Below, piece by piece: positions 41,911 to 54,813 of a stretch of 64,000 bases of DNA. The position numbers and the translations under genes are program-made. Source of the DNA: Rhizophagus clarus (Eukaryota > Glomeromycota > Glomeromycetes > Glomerales > Glomeraceae); the NCBI GenBank assembly GCA_015698045.1, contig BLAL01000187.1, positions 496,001 through 560,000 of the forward strand, written 5' to 3'. The number at the start of each line of letters is the position of its first letter. Position 1 is the stretch's first letter. The notes below the pieces were generated by a model. The model searched no databases. It worked only from the letters and a program-made list of their open reading frames with translations, and was not told where the DNA came from.

Positions 41911-44099
41911 TTAATCTGACGTATCACTCTGTTCAGATAAAACTTCACCTTTAAGCAGTTTACACGATTGAATATTATATTGATTTGTGAAATATTCAGC
42001 TGGGTTCATCGTACCATAAGATAGAGATGTTACCATTGGCATAATGATATCATTCGAAGTAGTACCAGTAGCCTGTACGGCGCTATTCAAATTTTCATTG
42101 ACAACATTTGGCTTTGTCGATGTGTTTTTAGATTTTCTTCTCAAGTTTCTGCTGCTACCTGGTGGCCTCTAAATTATAATTCGTTTTCGCATAAATATAT
42201 CGAGCTTTTTATTTTACAAAGCTCAGCTAATTAAATTAAGTATTTATTGCTTACTTTTGAGTAATGGTAAACACCATTAACGAAACATTGTTCTTCTTCA
42301 GGGTTGATCATCCAAAGAGATCTCGTTGCACCTTCATTAGGAACTCTTATAAAAGCCGAATATAAAGATAGATTATGACGTATAGAATTCTATATTTTTG
42401 ATTTGCGAAAGCTATTAAAATTTAGAGTAATTCCGAAGTCTAGAGACGATTACTAATAAGTTTTCTTACCTTCCAACCGACATCACTCATCTTGTAATAA
42501 GGATAGGTTTTCGATATCCAGGAATAAATATCAGCCAGTGCGAGTTTTTTCTCTGATGATGTCATTATGGCTTGTCCTATCATAGAAGCATAAGAATAAC
42601 CTGGTCGTTGATGTTTTTCTTGTATAAAACCATTCATTTGCGTGTTCAGTTCTGCATCGACTTCTCGAATAAGGTATGGGTGATAATTCGCTGGTAAGAT
42701 TGGTATGGGTTTTGACCTGTATTCTGACATATTTGCAGGTTTTGTTTTTGGTAATTTAATCTTTACTGGACTAATTGGTGCAGGACTTTGGAATGGATTT
42801 GGTACAGGAACTGGTATCTGTAATTGCGTTGACATATTGATTGTTGCAGGTATTTGGGTTTGCATAGAGATTGCGGCTGGATTTAAAATTATATCGTCAT
42901 TCTTTTTTAAGGAATTTTTATTAATTACTTATGTGATATTAGTAATATAATCAATGGAATATATAAGATTAAAACAGTTACCTTCTGATTTTTGTAACCA
43001 TCTTCCTTAAATTTTAGTACATCCTCCATTGTCAAACCACTTTTAATGAACATATCGTAAAGAATTTGATCTGAAAGTAAATTTTTCGTGTTTAAATTTT
43101 GATCATTCTCTTTGTCTGCTTGATTTTGTTCATTGTGAGCTTTTTGTTTGGTTTTCCCGTTCTTTTTATTTTGCGTCCTTTGATCTTTAGGTGATTGTAA
43201 CAATTCATTTTCTTCTTTTGAAGTTTGTAATGTCACCAAACTTTCTGCTGCCAAGTTTTCTTTGATACTACGCAGTTGTTTTTCGGTAAGTTTCTTTATT
43301 TGATATTCAGAATCATCAATACCAATTTTATTTGTATAATCAAAATTATTTGCTAAGACTTTTCCTTCTGATTGGTTCCTATTTTGCATAACATTGTTTT
43401 CTTCATCGAATGAAATAGGAAATATAGATGGAACATAATCCTGTAAAAAAAATTTATAAATTACAAAAAAAAACGCGTCAAATTCCACGATAATCACGTG
43501 ACATTCCTTATTTTACGCGTTACCTTTGATTTGTCTATAAAATTTCTTTCATCTAAAAACAATGTTTGAATTTCATTATCTAAACATGAAAATCGGTTCT
43601 CGGGAAATTGGTTTGTTGCAACAGGAAAAGTATTATGGTTAAAATGAAGTGAATAGGGGAATGTATAGGATTTTTTTGATAAATTATTTCCTCGATTTCG
43701 ATTGCTATTATTATATATTTCGCCCATTGTAACAATTGACTCTAATATATTTGATATATTACACTTAGTAATAAGTAAAATAAAGTGAAAACAAAAGTGT
43801 TTAAGGTATTTACCATTATCAAATTTAAGATTTTCTCCGTTAGCCCGAAAGTTTTGAGATAAGTCTTGGGAAGGCCATTGAAAGGTTTGCATCGGTGCTT
43901 GTTGCGAAGAAATACACAATTCCTTACAACTTTTATCACGTTTATTGTAAGAAGACTTTTCTGTTATATCATCTTGTAAAATATGGTTCTCTGAACTAAA
44001 TGACCTTTGTCCCAAATGAAGACGACCATTTAATACTTCTTCCATAGTGGCCTTAGTGGGAATATTTGATAGATCTATTACTTGTGTGTGGTGTTGCAT
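41911..44099 (-). CDS. Forkhead (winged-helix) transcription factor (6 exons)
   Basis: Exons on the minus strand: 44099-43814, 43741-43524, 43440-42982, 42901-42470, 42389-42255, 42168-41911; 595 residues. The forkhead domain (about 420-505) spans exons 4-5: [38 protein letters not shown], then the recognition helix [15 protein letters not shown] split by an intron exactly after W-K, and the wing with [11 protein letters not shown] basic segment follows (RNLRRKSKN). Residues 1-410 are disordered, Asn/Gln/Lys/Pro-rich, with a proline run ([17 protein letters not shown]) typical of an activation region. It acts in the nucleus as a sequence-specific regulator; fungal relatives control cell cycle or development. 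Intron 1 (72 bases) is a multiple of three without a stop, so retention would add 24 residues. Confidence 0.88.
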
Positions 44100-44772
44100 A
44101 TTTTTCCAGTAAATAATTGTATAGTTAGAGAGTTTGCAGAGTTCTTGAGGTAACCTTTTTTTATAAAAAAAAGACGCGACAAATTATTTATATGAAGATA
44201 ATCTTTGAGCCACTGACACGGAATCACTTGATTGCCTATCAACGTTACATAACGCGAGACGCGAATATGATACTTTAATTTCATCTTGGTAAAAGTTTCC
44301 TGAAGTCCGATAATTATTCATCAGTTAATTTTACAATATATTTATGTTTAAAAAAAAAAAAAATTTACATACAGAAAAATCATCCAATGAAAAGAATAAA
44401 GTCAAAAATAAAGTAAATAGAAAATAATAAAAAATTTTTTGTACATTTGAATTGACTTCGAATAATCGCAGAACAACATACATCTACAATATTTTAAACC
44501 GATTCTGATAAATAATGATAAATAAATAATAAATTTCAATAACAAAAAAGTAGTAATAACAAAATATAAATGTATAAAAAGGCTATTATTGTATAAAATG
44601 AAAAAACACCTATCTACAACCAAAAAATTTTTTTGTTACACATTTACAATTGGACCAAGTTTTTTTGAAAAAAAAAATTGGTATAAATAATGAAAATAAA
44701 TATGAGAAGTTATTCATCTAATTAATATTGTTAACTTTTTTTTTTTTGATTTTTTGTTATCTCATGCTTATG
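44100..44772. other. Spacer between forkhead gene start and kinase gene end
   Basis: Contains the forkhead gene promoter (near 44100-44340) and the 3' flank of the kinase gene. No exon-like frame; the 68- and 73-codon frames show no family features. Confidence 0.35.
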
Positions 44773-47700
44773 CTACAATTTTAGTTCCCCCAAGATCTTT
44801 GAGCACATGTTTTTGTATTGCCATGGATCACCAGCAACTCTGCGAAACTGTAACCCATGTACTCCAAGTAATAATGGGACTTTAACAATAAATATCTCAA
44901 ATCTTACAACTAAATCCGTAACGTTGGCAGTTGTAGCTGAGGAGGGAATACTACCACTACTATGACTATCAGACTGGTTATTTCCAAACCCTCCGCTTGG
45001 AGGTGATAATGAAAGTCGAACTTCACCATCTGCAGAAAAATGAAGGTCCTGACCTTGTACATAACTATCCTTATATGAAGTCGAAGATGATGACGATGCT
45101 GCTGAATTACCAGACGAATGACTTCCTCTACGTTCATGTCGATTAAAATGAGTGTGATGATGATTTGTAACTCCCGAAGGTTGATCATTTTTTCCTCCAT
45201 AATTAGTAATTATAGATTTTAGATCAATACTTGGTATATGTACACATTCAAATCCTCCTCTACCTTCTCGCCATCTAACACCGATGCGATCAAGTACCCT
45301 TATTATATCTTGACGTATAATCGATGGAGGTTTAGTTGAAGTTGTTGCTACACTAAACAATCCTTTAAGATAAACTGGTCTAATCCAAGAATCTGCTGTG
45401 CCACCAGGTAAAGGTGAATGCGGTGAAGAGGAAGGTGGGAAATTAAAATCATTTGGACTTTGTAAATTTTGATTCTGTACATTTATGGGCACTTGGGGGG
45501 GACTATTTGAAGAACTACGTTGATGAGTAGCTACTCGATTTGTAACATTAGAACTTGGAGAAAAGTTAGATCTATCTTGTGATGGGTCATTTAATTGTGG
45601 TAAGACACCTACGGGAACTTTAGTACCAGGAGATTTTTGGGGGGTTCCAGTATTGCTATTAACTAATCTATTGCTACCAACCGAATTTCTTTGACGATGA
45701 CGTTTATAATCTGCTTCAGAAACAGTGGTTGCCCTAGCTAGCATGTTGGAAATCTTGTTAGATAAATGACTACTAGAACTATCTCTCTTAGGACCACTTG
45801 GGGTTGAGCCATGACGTCGATGTAGATGCTCAGGATGGCCTTTTGGAGAAGAAGGACCGATTGAAATTGGTGAAGTAGGAGGTGACATTGAATCTCGTGG
45901 TAGCCCGACTATCGCTAAACTCAAGCGTCTTATTAGTCCACCGCCTGAATTGGTATTGTTATTTGTTGATTGTTCACTGCCCTTCCTACCATAATTCAAC
46001 TCTCCACTAATTTCGTCTGTAGTTTCTTCAGGAATTTCTCCTTCATCCACTACGGGTGGAACTGTAACCATATTTAGTAGATCACCTTCACCACTTGTTC
46101 TTGCACGAGGTCTAGTTCCGGAAGGAACTGTTGCACGCCTGACGACTGGAGGTGAATTTGCATTTGTTCCAGGTGGTACCGATCCACGCATGTTAACATC
46201 AAAGCCAGTATCGCTTGGATGTGAAGGATCAGGTACTGGAACATGAGGGATATGCATACTATTCGTTTCAACAAGCGATGATGAAGAACCAAATTTGGGA
46301 ATTCCACCTTGTTGTATTAAACGATCTCTTTCCATTTTCTCCCTGACAAGATAGTAAATTGATATTAATGGATGAACAGCTTGTGAAGGATCAGCTGTTA
46401 TAGCTTTATCTTCATGGATTGAACCACTCGAGCCTGATAATTTTTTACGATAATATTCAAAACTTCCACTTTTTTTCCTATAATCTAATGAACCACCAAG
46501 TTGTTGATGATATTGTTGAGCCTTTATTGAATTCTGATAAGAATCACTCTTGATTATACTTTCAAGACGTATTTTAATTTCTTGTTCAGTACCAAACTCA
46601 AAACCCGTCATGCCATGTATCACTTCAGGATCTAATGGAAGGGAAAGTGGAGAGCGTACTGGTAGGTAATTTTCTGGTGGTCCATCATAGTTTTTGTTCA
46701 TCCAAGGATGACTCATTACCTCGGCAAGAGAAGCTCGATGCATTGGATTGGTAACAAGCATACGTGAAAGGAGGTGCTTACAATCTTGATAAAATGCAAT
46801 TCATCAACATAAACAAAATTATTATATAAAAAAAATATAACGAAAAATGAATTTTCAATAGCAAGTAAAAGATCTTACCGCTACTCAACCATCCAGGGTA
46901 TTCAACAACACCTCTCTTGATTTTAGCATGTAAAGCAGGCATACTTTGATCATCGAAAGGTACTTTTCCACACACAAGTACATAAAGAACAATTCCAAAA
47001 CTCCATACGTCCACCTCCGGTCCAGTATATAATTTTGCATTTAATAACTCGGGGGCCGCGAAATATAGTGAACCGCAGAACGTGGAAAGATGAGATCGTG
47101 GCGAATATAAATTCGATAGACCAAAATCAATTATTTTAATGGAGCCGGATTTAGATATTAGGATATTTTCTATTTTCAAATCTATAATCCAAAAAAGAAA
47201 TATTTGAGAAAACAATATAGATAAAATATAATTTAAATATAAAAACACAAACCTCGATGCACAATGGAATTTCTGTGACAGTAATCTGTATAGATTTATA
47301 ATGAATCAAAAAAAGCGAATGTATCGATATTATAAAAAATGTTGAAATAAAACTTGCATAATTATTTTTCAATAAATATAGAATTTAAAAACCGTACACA
47401 TAAATTAATATGCATCAAATTTTTCTTAAAAAAATTTTGAAATTAATAGTCATTATAGACTATAGTACCGAAGACTCACCCAAAGCGCTAACTATTTGCC
47501 TAGCAAATTTTCTTGCATGCTTCTCTTTTAATTTTCCATGACTGATAATGTAGTCCAACATTTGACCGCCATTTACATACTCAAAAAACATATAATAATG
47601 GTGTGGTAATACCATAACCTCCTTAAGCTGTACTATATAAGGATGATGTAACAAAAGCATTATTGATGCCTCGCGAATGGTGCGAGTTTCTTTGTTATCA

Positions 47701-48528
47701 TCTTTCGAAGAAGAGTCTTTATCAGATGAATGTGAACGTGGAATTATTTTTACAGCCAACTATAATTAACCAAATTAAAAAAAAATTAAGAATTTGATAA
47801 AAATTACTCTAAAAATCATTTCACTTATCATATAATATTAAATGTTTAATTATTTTTTTTTTAGGTTTTATAATTAAATTTACCTTTTCTCCAGTTAGTG
47901 AGTGAACAGCTAACTTTACTTTTCCCATACTACCAGCACCTAAAGTTTTTGTCAAAGTATAATTGCCTAAAACCTTTTTTGGTTTAACTTTTACATGATG
48001 ACTACTAGTATCTGATGCAGTCGTATTATTGGAAATTGTTTCTCCATTCGGATCTGAAGTAGTAATAACAGGAGGGAAATTATTTGAAGCTTGCTGACGC
48101 TGTCGAGGAACTTCTCGAGATGCAGTTGTTTCAGGGATTTGTATTTTTCTTACGGCTTCTTTACGTTGAATATCTTCGTCTGGTGGTGAATACGCTGGTA
48201 ATTCTGAAGGTATAGGCGAATCACGTAGTATTGTTGGACCATTCTTTCCCACTTGGAGCAAATTATTCTCGGATCCGTGCATTAAAGTATCATTATCAAG
48301 ATTTTCACTGGCGGGATGAAAATGGTCGTTCTCGTCTTCCGTTGAATAATGAGAGTTACTACCATCCATGCTACCAGCAGACTCGTCCGATGCTCCATTT
48401 TTAGTATATTCATTTTCAATAGGTGTTGGAGGTAATTCCTTTTCTAGTTGATCTTTATAATAATATTTATAGTCTATTTGTGTAGAAGCAACTCCAGGTG
48501 TTGCTGTTGTTGGTTGTGTTGTTGGCAT
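44773..48528 (-). CDS. KIN1: Kin1/MARK/PAR-1-type Ser/Thr protein kinase with C-terminal KA1 domain (5 exons)
   Basis: Exons on the minus strand: 48528-47884, 47759-47480, 47285-47253 (33 nt), 47181-46879, 46784-44773; 1090 residues (yeast Kin1 is 1064). Kinase domain about 189-455: glycine loop [12 protein letters not shown], lysine LAVKII, HRD loop [12 protein letters not shown] (the codon for D is split by intron 3), DFGLSN, activation loop [14 protein letters not shown] with the LKB1-type Thr, then the HPWM motif. A long Ser/Pro/Asn-rich linker (about 480-985) follows. The C-terminus carries a KA1-type fold ending [20 protein letters not shown] and KILGELKL, which binds acidic membrane lipids and restrains the kinase. 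Kin1-type kinases act in cell polarity and exocytosis, and in yeast also in HAC1 mRNA processing. An in-frame TTG 12 bases upstream is not needed; ATG 48526-48528 is preferred. Confidence 0.93.
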
Positions 48529-49352
48529 GTGTTTTCTCAAAAAGCAAAGAAAATATTAAAATAGAAGAAAAAAAAAGAATACTAATAAATAAGAAAAAAA
48601 AACTGCAAGATATTCTGGTTTTTTTTGCTCAGAGCTTCATCGTGAGATACCATGTATACGAAAAAGTATAGAATTGTGTTTCACAGTATGAAAATAAACT
48701 AAGTCACAAAATCTAAGCCTTGGGGACCATTTGGAGTGTGACAAATTTAGGCGGTATTTCACAAGACGTTGTAATTGTTCTGCATAAAAAAACTTATTAA
48801 AAAGCCTACTCATCGCACCGTGCGGTACATAAAATAGTTGATTGAATTTTTGAGGAATTTGATATCTGAAGTCACATCGTGAATATAAATTTTCATGTAG
48901 ACATCATTTATACATGAAAAAGTTGACAAAAAAAAAAAACAAGAAATTATTTTGAGCGAAACTAAATAAAAAATCTTTATTCGGTTAATTTGATGATTGG
49001 CCATTTATGGTACAGCCGATCAAAAATTCAAAAAATTTTATTTTTAATGATGTAATTGAGAACGCATGTAAACGTAGAATCTAAAAATAATTTGTTCCAA
49101 TACGAAATCTGTGAAATCAATAATCTGTGCATACATTTGAGTCAGATGTTCACAAATAATTTTTTCACTTTGCTGCAAATTGTAAAGCACTACACCGGAA
49201 CCTTTCTAATTATATTTGTTTTGGCTGTAAATTAAACAATAAAAAATCTTATCAACTCAAATTGTTATACTTCTTTTTAAAAATTAATTATAAAATAGTG
49301 AAAAAGTTAATTCTAGTGAACCTAAGTTTCCAATTAAATTCTTCATTGTATT
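48529..49352. promoter_or_regulatory. Upstream region of the KIN1-type gene
   Basis: About 800 bases of normal-complexity sequence with no exon-like frame. It presumably holds the promoter and a leader of the kinase gene. No defined element is recognised. Confidence 0.35.
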
Positions 49353-49515
49353 CAGTGTTTGAAATTCAAAATAAAAAAAATTTGTATTTTTGTGCGGAAC
49401 TTTCATTTGCTATGTGCGGCATTATATAAAATTATAAAAAAATGCACTTCTTAATGTGCGGAAGTTCAAAAGGAATGTGCGCGCGCACATTCCGCACATT
49501 GAATTTCAAACACTG
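49353..49515. mobile_element. 163-bp hAT-type MITE with 8-bp target duplication
   Basis: Perfect 17-base terminal inverted repeats, CAGTGTTTGAAATTCAA, at 49353-49369 and 49499-49515. They are flanked on both sides by the same 8 bases ATTGTATT (49345-49352 and 49516-49523). CAGTG-type ends plus an 8-bp duplication are the hallmark of the hAT superfamily. The interior carries four ATGTGCGG/TGTGCGG repeats and a GGAATGTGCGCGCGCACATTCC palindrome (about 49472-49493). No coding capacity. Confidence 0.88.
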
Positions 49516-50262
49516 ATTGTATTCAAGAATTTCCCGCCTATTTATTTTATCACTTGTGCAAACATTATTTTACTATATATGTATATATCAAATATGAATT
49601 TTGGTATCTGAAATATTATAATTTTCCCTGAATGGAGTTTTTAATAATACTGGATTAGTCCAATTTTCCGATTTACTATTAATAATTTTCTATTTTTGGT
49701 TTACTATTAATAAAATTTTTGTCAAAAGAGAATAATCGAACTCTCTTAATTACTAAAGCTGGGCTTTAGTCCTTACCTTTTATTTTCTATTTTAGATTTA
49801 GCATTGAAATAAAATTAAATGCATTACAAAATTTATTCATAATCTTAATATATCAGATATGCAATAAATAACAAATTTATTATTTTTTTTTCAAATTATT
49901 ATTTTTCTATAATTTACAGGTTGAAAAAAAATAAAAAATATAATATAAAAAAATTTTATTTAAAAAATATATTATATGAAGTATTTAAATATAAATTATA
50001 TAATTAAGTATAATCATAACTGGAATTATTCAATTTTTATTTTTGAAATTTATATATATAATTATTAGAAAATGTCAAAAAATCATCATACTGGCAAATA
50101 ACTTGAAATAACAAATGATTCAAATGGCAAGTCAATTGTCATTTAAAACTCAAATAACAAATCATTCAATTTATTTGATTGATATCAAAAATTTTAAGTT
50201 TTTATTTATCTTCTTATTTAACATAAACTAAAGAAACAAAATATAATAAAAAAATATTTTTT

Positions 50263-50652
50263 TATGGTGGCTGTCATCTATAAACCATACAGTCTGAAAT
50301 TTTAAAAATGTGTTTATTTATATTATATAACTTGTTTTTTTTACAATACTTTATTTAAATATAAATTTTGCCATATTCCATGAAATTTTTATGGGTTCCA
50401 TAAAAAATCCATAATAAAAAGTTTGAAATTTTTTATTTTTTATTATTATTACTTATTAAAATTAACTATTTTTGATCTATAATAAAATTTAATAATATTA
50501 TTAAATCTTATAAAACAAACTGATAAAAATGTGCAGTTTGTGTTGTTCTATCATTTTATTGGTTTAGTTTTTTTTTATATTATTTAGTTTATGATTTATA
50601 AAAGTTTGAAGTTACATAATATTATTGTGATTTATAAATAACAGCCACTATA
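50263..50652. mobile_element. 390-bp MITE, ends TAT(G/A)GTGGCTGT
   Basis: The left end GGTGGCTGTCATCTATAAACCA (from 50266) pairs with the complement of the right end (GTGGCTGTTATTTATAAATCA read inward from 50650): about 20 of 24 positions match. TA flanks both ends, though the right flank is a TA-repeat, so the exact boundary is uncertain. The interior is plain A/T. Confidence 0.6.
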
Positions 50653-50884
50653 TATATATATAATAAAAATTTTTTAATAATAATAAAAAGATTTTTGTAT
50701 TATATAATTTGAAATCATAACTTTATTTGGTAAAAATAAAATTTTTTAAGTTTATTAATTTAGTCATTCAAATCATATTTATATTTATTAAATTAAATTT
50801 TATGGTTAAATTTTACAATGTATTTTATAATAATTTATTATAATACATATGTATTAATACTATATATCATGAATCATTATAATA

Positions 50885-51100
50885 TCTCAGGTATCTTGCA
50901 AATTTCTGAGGATTGACTTTATACTACTATATCAATAACTCAAATTTTTATTATGAATAAAATGTATTTAAAAGGTTATATAAATATAATAATCAGAAAA
51001 TTATTTTTACATAATATCTGGATAAAATTAGATTTATTAAATAATAAAATCAATAGAAAATAGAATTTTTTATCAGGTAAAAGAAAGGAAGTATTATGCA
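50885..51100 (-). repeat. Dispersed repeat, inverted relative to 18200-18420
   Basis: The reverse complement of this segment shares TTGATTTTATTATTTAATAA, ATCTAATTTTATCCAGATAT, AAATTTGAGTTATTGATATA and AATTTGCAAGATA with 18200-18420. The family is not identified. Confidence 0.65.
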
Positions 51101-51194
51101 TATAAGGTACTATAACTCCCATAATGTACAGTAAATTAATATTATAATTAATCTAATAAAGTATAAAGTAAATAAAAAATAAATAAATTATATT

Positions 51195-51330
51195 TTTAAG
51201 AATTCTTTTTATTTCTTAAGGATTCCTTAAATTTTTTTTTAATAGAAAATCTTAGTAATAAAAATGATTTCTCAAAGATCTTTATTAAATTATAAATTTT
51301 AAAATCCTTTAAAGATTTTAATTTTAAAAA
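51195..51330. repeat. Short palindrome cluster (AAGGATTCCTT type)
   Basis: Repeated small palindromes such as TTAAGGATTCCTTAA and TCCTTTAAAGATTTTA. A similar cluster is at 53905-54035. Confidence 0.45.
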
Positions 51331-51747
51331 ACTTAAAAGAAGATTAAAAATTATATATTTAATAAAGAGGAAGTAAAAAAAAGTTTTATTAAATATATTT
51401 ATAAATAATAACTTTATAACTTTATATGGAAATCTACATAGTAAAACAAAAGACTTAGCCTTAAAAATTTTTTTTGAAATTTTATTATATCTGTAATTTT
51501 TAGTAAAATTGGTATATAATTATCATATAAACTTTTTTTATAGCTGAACCCTTTATTTTGCTATACAGATTCCTATATAATATTAAATTATATGAAAGAA
51601 GAAGTTAAACTTTATATTTACATCTAAATACATGGTTTTTAGCTTTATAAATATAAGTATTTAGATTATTTACATTCTAATTATCATTTAATTATAATAA
51701 ATAATAATATTTATTGCAATAATAATTCATTTCTTGAATTATTTACT

Positions 51748-52098
51748 ATAAAATTGTAAAAATAAGCATCTCTTAAAAATATGCATCCCTGTCAATTTGC
51801 AATGGCATTTGTAAAAAATTAAAAATAAGTATCTCCATAAGCATTTCCAAAAATTAATTTTGTAATATGCTTTTTTTTTTAATAAAAAATATTTTACTAG
51901 CAATTTTTTATTTAAAAAACTATTTTTTTTTTGTTATACCAGTATTATTTTAAGTGTATTTTTAGATATGTAAGAAAAAAAAAAATTACTAAAAAGTAAA
52001 AAAAAATTTGTAAAAATAAGCATCCTTACCAAATTTTATGATCACATGATGTAAAAAAAAGGTGCTTATTTTCTTATTTTCACAATTTTATAATATAT
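51748..52098. mobile_element. Candidate 350-bp MITE
   Basis: The left end ATAAAATTGTAAAAATAAGC (about 51748) pairs with the complement of the right end (ATAAAATTGTGAAAATAAGA, then AAAATAAGCACC, read inward from about 52098). The interior repeats AAAAATAAGCATC. The low complexity of the sequence makes exact ends uncertain. Confidence 0.45.
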
Positions 52099-52109
52099 AT
52101 ATATTTATG

Positions 52110-53200
52110 TAAAAATATGCTCTGAAATCCATCAATCTAAATATTTGGTCATCTATTTGAAAATTGATCAGATTCAGATTGATTAAATTGTGTAATAGGA
52201 TTGATCAGATAGATCAACAGATATCTATTTATCTAATGAACTGTTTTATGTCATCAGATTGATTAGATTAATCAAATGGTTTAATAAATATCTGTTCAAT
52301 CTGTTTAATCTATTCAATCTGATGAATTTTATCTATTTTATTTATTATTATATGAATTTTTTTTCCAATAAAACTAAACCATAATATATTTATTAGTTTA
52401 TAATTTATTATAAAGTAATTGTATAACAAATAATTTAATAAATTTAATTAATAAAATTTACATTAATGTGTAAAGAAATTTAATAATTTAAACCTAATAA
52501 AATTATTTTTCAAAGTAAATCTATCCCATACATTTACCCAATATCTTAAATAATCCAAGAAGCTAAAATCTACAAAAAAGAATAAAAAAAGAAATATTAG
52601 TATATTTCCTTAAAATAAATTCTGAAAACCTAACTCCCATATACTTACTCTATCTAAAAGAATCCAGGAAGCCAAAATCTACAAAAAAGAATAAAAAAAA
52701 AGAAATATTAGTTACATTTTTTTAAAGTAAATTCTGAAAAAATCACCTCACACACTTACCTAATATTCTAAAGAACTCAAGAAACTGAAATCTATAAAAA
52801 AAAATAAGAAAAAAAATGTTAATTATATTTTTTCAAAGTAAATTCTGAAAAAAACTAATTTACCAATATGCAAAAAGCCAAAATCTATAAAATAGAATAA
52901 AGAAATGTTAGAAAAATAAATAAATAAAAAAAAAATAAAAAAGAAATAAAATTCTCTTACCTTTAAACCAAAATTCAGTTCCAAAAAAGTATTCTTTAAA
53001 AAAAACAAAACGTAGAATTTCAGAAAGAAAATAAAAAAATTTTTTTTTAAAAAAAGCAGCAATTTAAAAAAAAAATACCAGATTGATTAGATTATCTGAT
53101 TAATCTGATCAATGTTATCTAACAAATCTATCTAAATTATCCAAAATCTGTTTATTCACAATTCAGATTATCTGATCCATTCAACAGATTACTTAATTAA
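52110..53200. repeat. Hairpin array between two arms rich in GATTGATCAGAT motifs
   Basis: Arms at about 52120-52330 and 53085-53200 contain many copies of AATCTGATCAATCTGATTA-like sequence in both orientations. Between them (52560-52990) are units of about 105-120 bases: 'CCAAAATCTACAAAAAAGAATAAAAAA' then GAAATATTAGTATATTTCC then 'AAATTCTGAAAA'. The layout (inverted arms plus internal hairpin units) is like that of 18746-20177. No transposase frame. Confidence 0.55.
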
Positions 53201-53208
53201 TAATAAAA

Positions 53209-53445
53209 TTAAGGTTGCTGGGTGAAACTAGGTAGTTTAGCAAACTGTCTAAATGTCAAAAAGGTAAAACTTGACAAAACTATATTAAAATCTTAATAAA
53301 AAATTAGCAAAACTTGACAAATGTCAAAACTTATAATAAATCATATTAAATAGTGAAACAATAATAAAGTATTATTAAAAAATCAGTAAAACTAGAGTTT
53401 AGACGTTTAGCCAAATTTAAAATTAGTTTAGACAGGCAACCTTAA
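53209..53445. mobile_element. 237-bp MITE, GGTTGC ends in a TTAA context
   Basis: The left end reads TTAAGGTTGCTGGGTGAAAC and the right end, inverted, TTAAGGTTGCCTGTCTAAAC. If TTAA is the duplicated target, as in piggyBac-type elements, the element proper is GGTTGC...GCAACC. The ends match the larger element at 18746-20177. Its interior has TTGACAAAAC/GTCAAAAC motifs like that element. Confidence 0.7.
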
Positions 53446-53904
53446 ATAAAATATATTATAGTAAAGTAAATTTATGTAAAATTTTGTATTTTGTTTATTT
53501 ATTTTTTTTTAATTTTAATTATATTTAAAATATTTAATATTGCAAATATTAATTTTAACAGAAATTTTATTCCTTTTTAATCATCTTATTATGCTTATCA
53601 TACTAATACATTGATATTGTTATCATTTCAAATGATATTCTACTAAATATGAATATCCTCATATGAAATTTATTAACAAATATATTGTGATTCCTTTTAA
53701 TTTTATAGTAAGTTTAACATATATAATGAAGAGATTTGATTTTGAAAATGAATTTTTTGTAAATAAATTTTTTTATTAGTAATTTAATTTATTAAATAAT
53801 TCTTATTTGTATAAAAAACTAATAAAATTATTATTATATAGTTATAATTTAAATTATTTTTATTAATTTAAAAAATAACTTAAAAATTTAAAAATCAAGA
53901 TTTC

Positions 53905-54035
53905 TTTAAAATTTTTTTTTTTAGGAATCCTTAAGAATTCAGTAATTTATAGAATCCTTAAAGATTCTAAAAATTCTGTAAATTACCAGATTTTTAAAGA
54001 TCTAAGGAATCTTTAAGGATCTATACTCCAAAAAA
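53905..54035. repeat. Iterated palindromes (GAATCCTTAAAGATTC type)
   Basis: Successive small palindromes AGGAATCCTTAAGAATTC, AGAATCCTTAAAGATTCT and AAGGAATCTTTAAGGATCT. Each can form a hairpin. Related to 51195-51330. Confidence 0.5.
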
Positions 54036-54813
54036 TTTATTAATGATAGTAATTTAAAATATAATACAATAAAGTTAATTAGTAAATAGTTAGATAATAA
54101 AGAAAATATAGCAATTTAAATAATAATCTAAAATAGCAGGAAAAAAACAGCCAGTATATAAATTAAATCTTAATAAAAACAGATATATTTTTTCATGTTT
54201 TTTCTTTCTTAAAATAGCTTGCTACTCTATCATTTTTTACTTTTATTTTTTTAACTAGCTGACTATCTTAGGCTATTTTTTATATTACTTTATAAAAAAA
54301 ATATAATAATTTTACTTGAGATTTTTTATGCATATTCTAATTATTTTATATACATATTGTATATATAAATTTTATATTCATTATCAATGAAAAATAATTT
54401 ACCTATATTTAACTTATAATAAAAAAATTAAATATAAAAAAACATGAGTAAAGTAATTTAGATAAATAACTGATTGATCAAATCATTTACTATAATAAAT
54501 GATCAAATCCATTTAATCATTTTAATTATTTAATTAATATCTTATTATATGATTTTACTTAATAAAAAAGCAAAACAAAATATAATACAGATCAAAATTA
54601 TATAATATTGGCTAATATTATATTTAAATAATTTAAATTATTTATTATTTGAAAAATAAAATAATATGTCATTTGTTATTTGTTATTTAAATCATTTGTC
54701 GATTTGATTATCATACTCAAAATGATTATTACTTATCAAATTTTATTATATTATTTATATAATAACTAATTTTTATATATACTAATATTGCAAAAAAAAT
54801 TTTTTTAATTAAA
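54036..54813. other. AT-rich spacer
   Basis: No gene. 54655-54725 has TCATTTGTTATTTGTTATTT, an inverted match to AAATAACAAATGATTC at about 50105; whether these mark one large element is unclear. Confidence 0.35.

Noticed and set aside
50090..54725. One large element bounded by AAATAACAAATGATT inverted motifs
   Set aside because: The match is short and A/T-rich, and several independent MITEs lie between the ends; chance similarity is not excluded.
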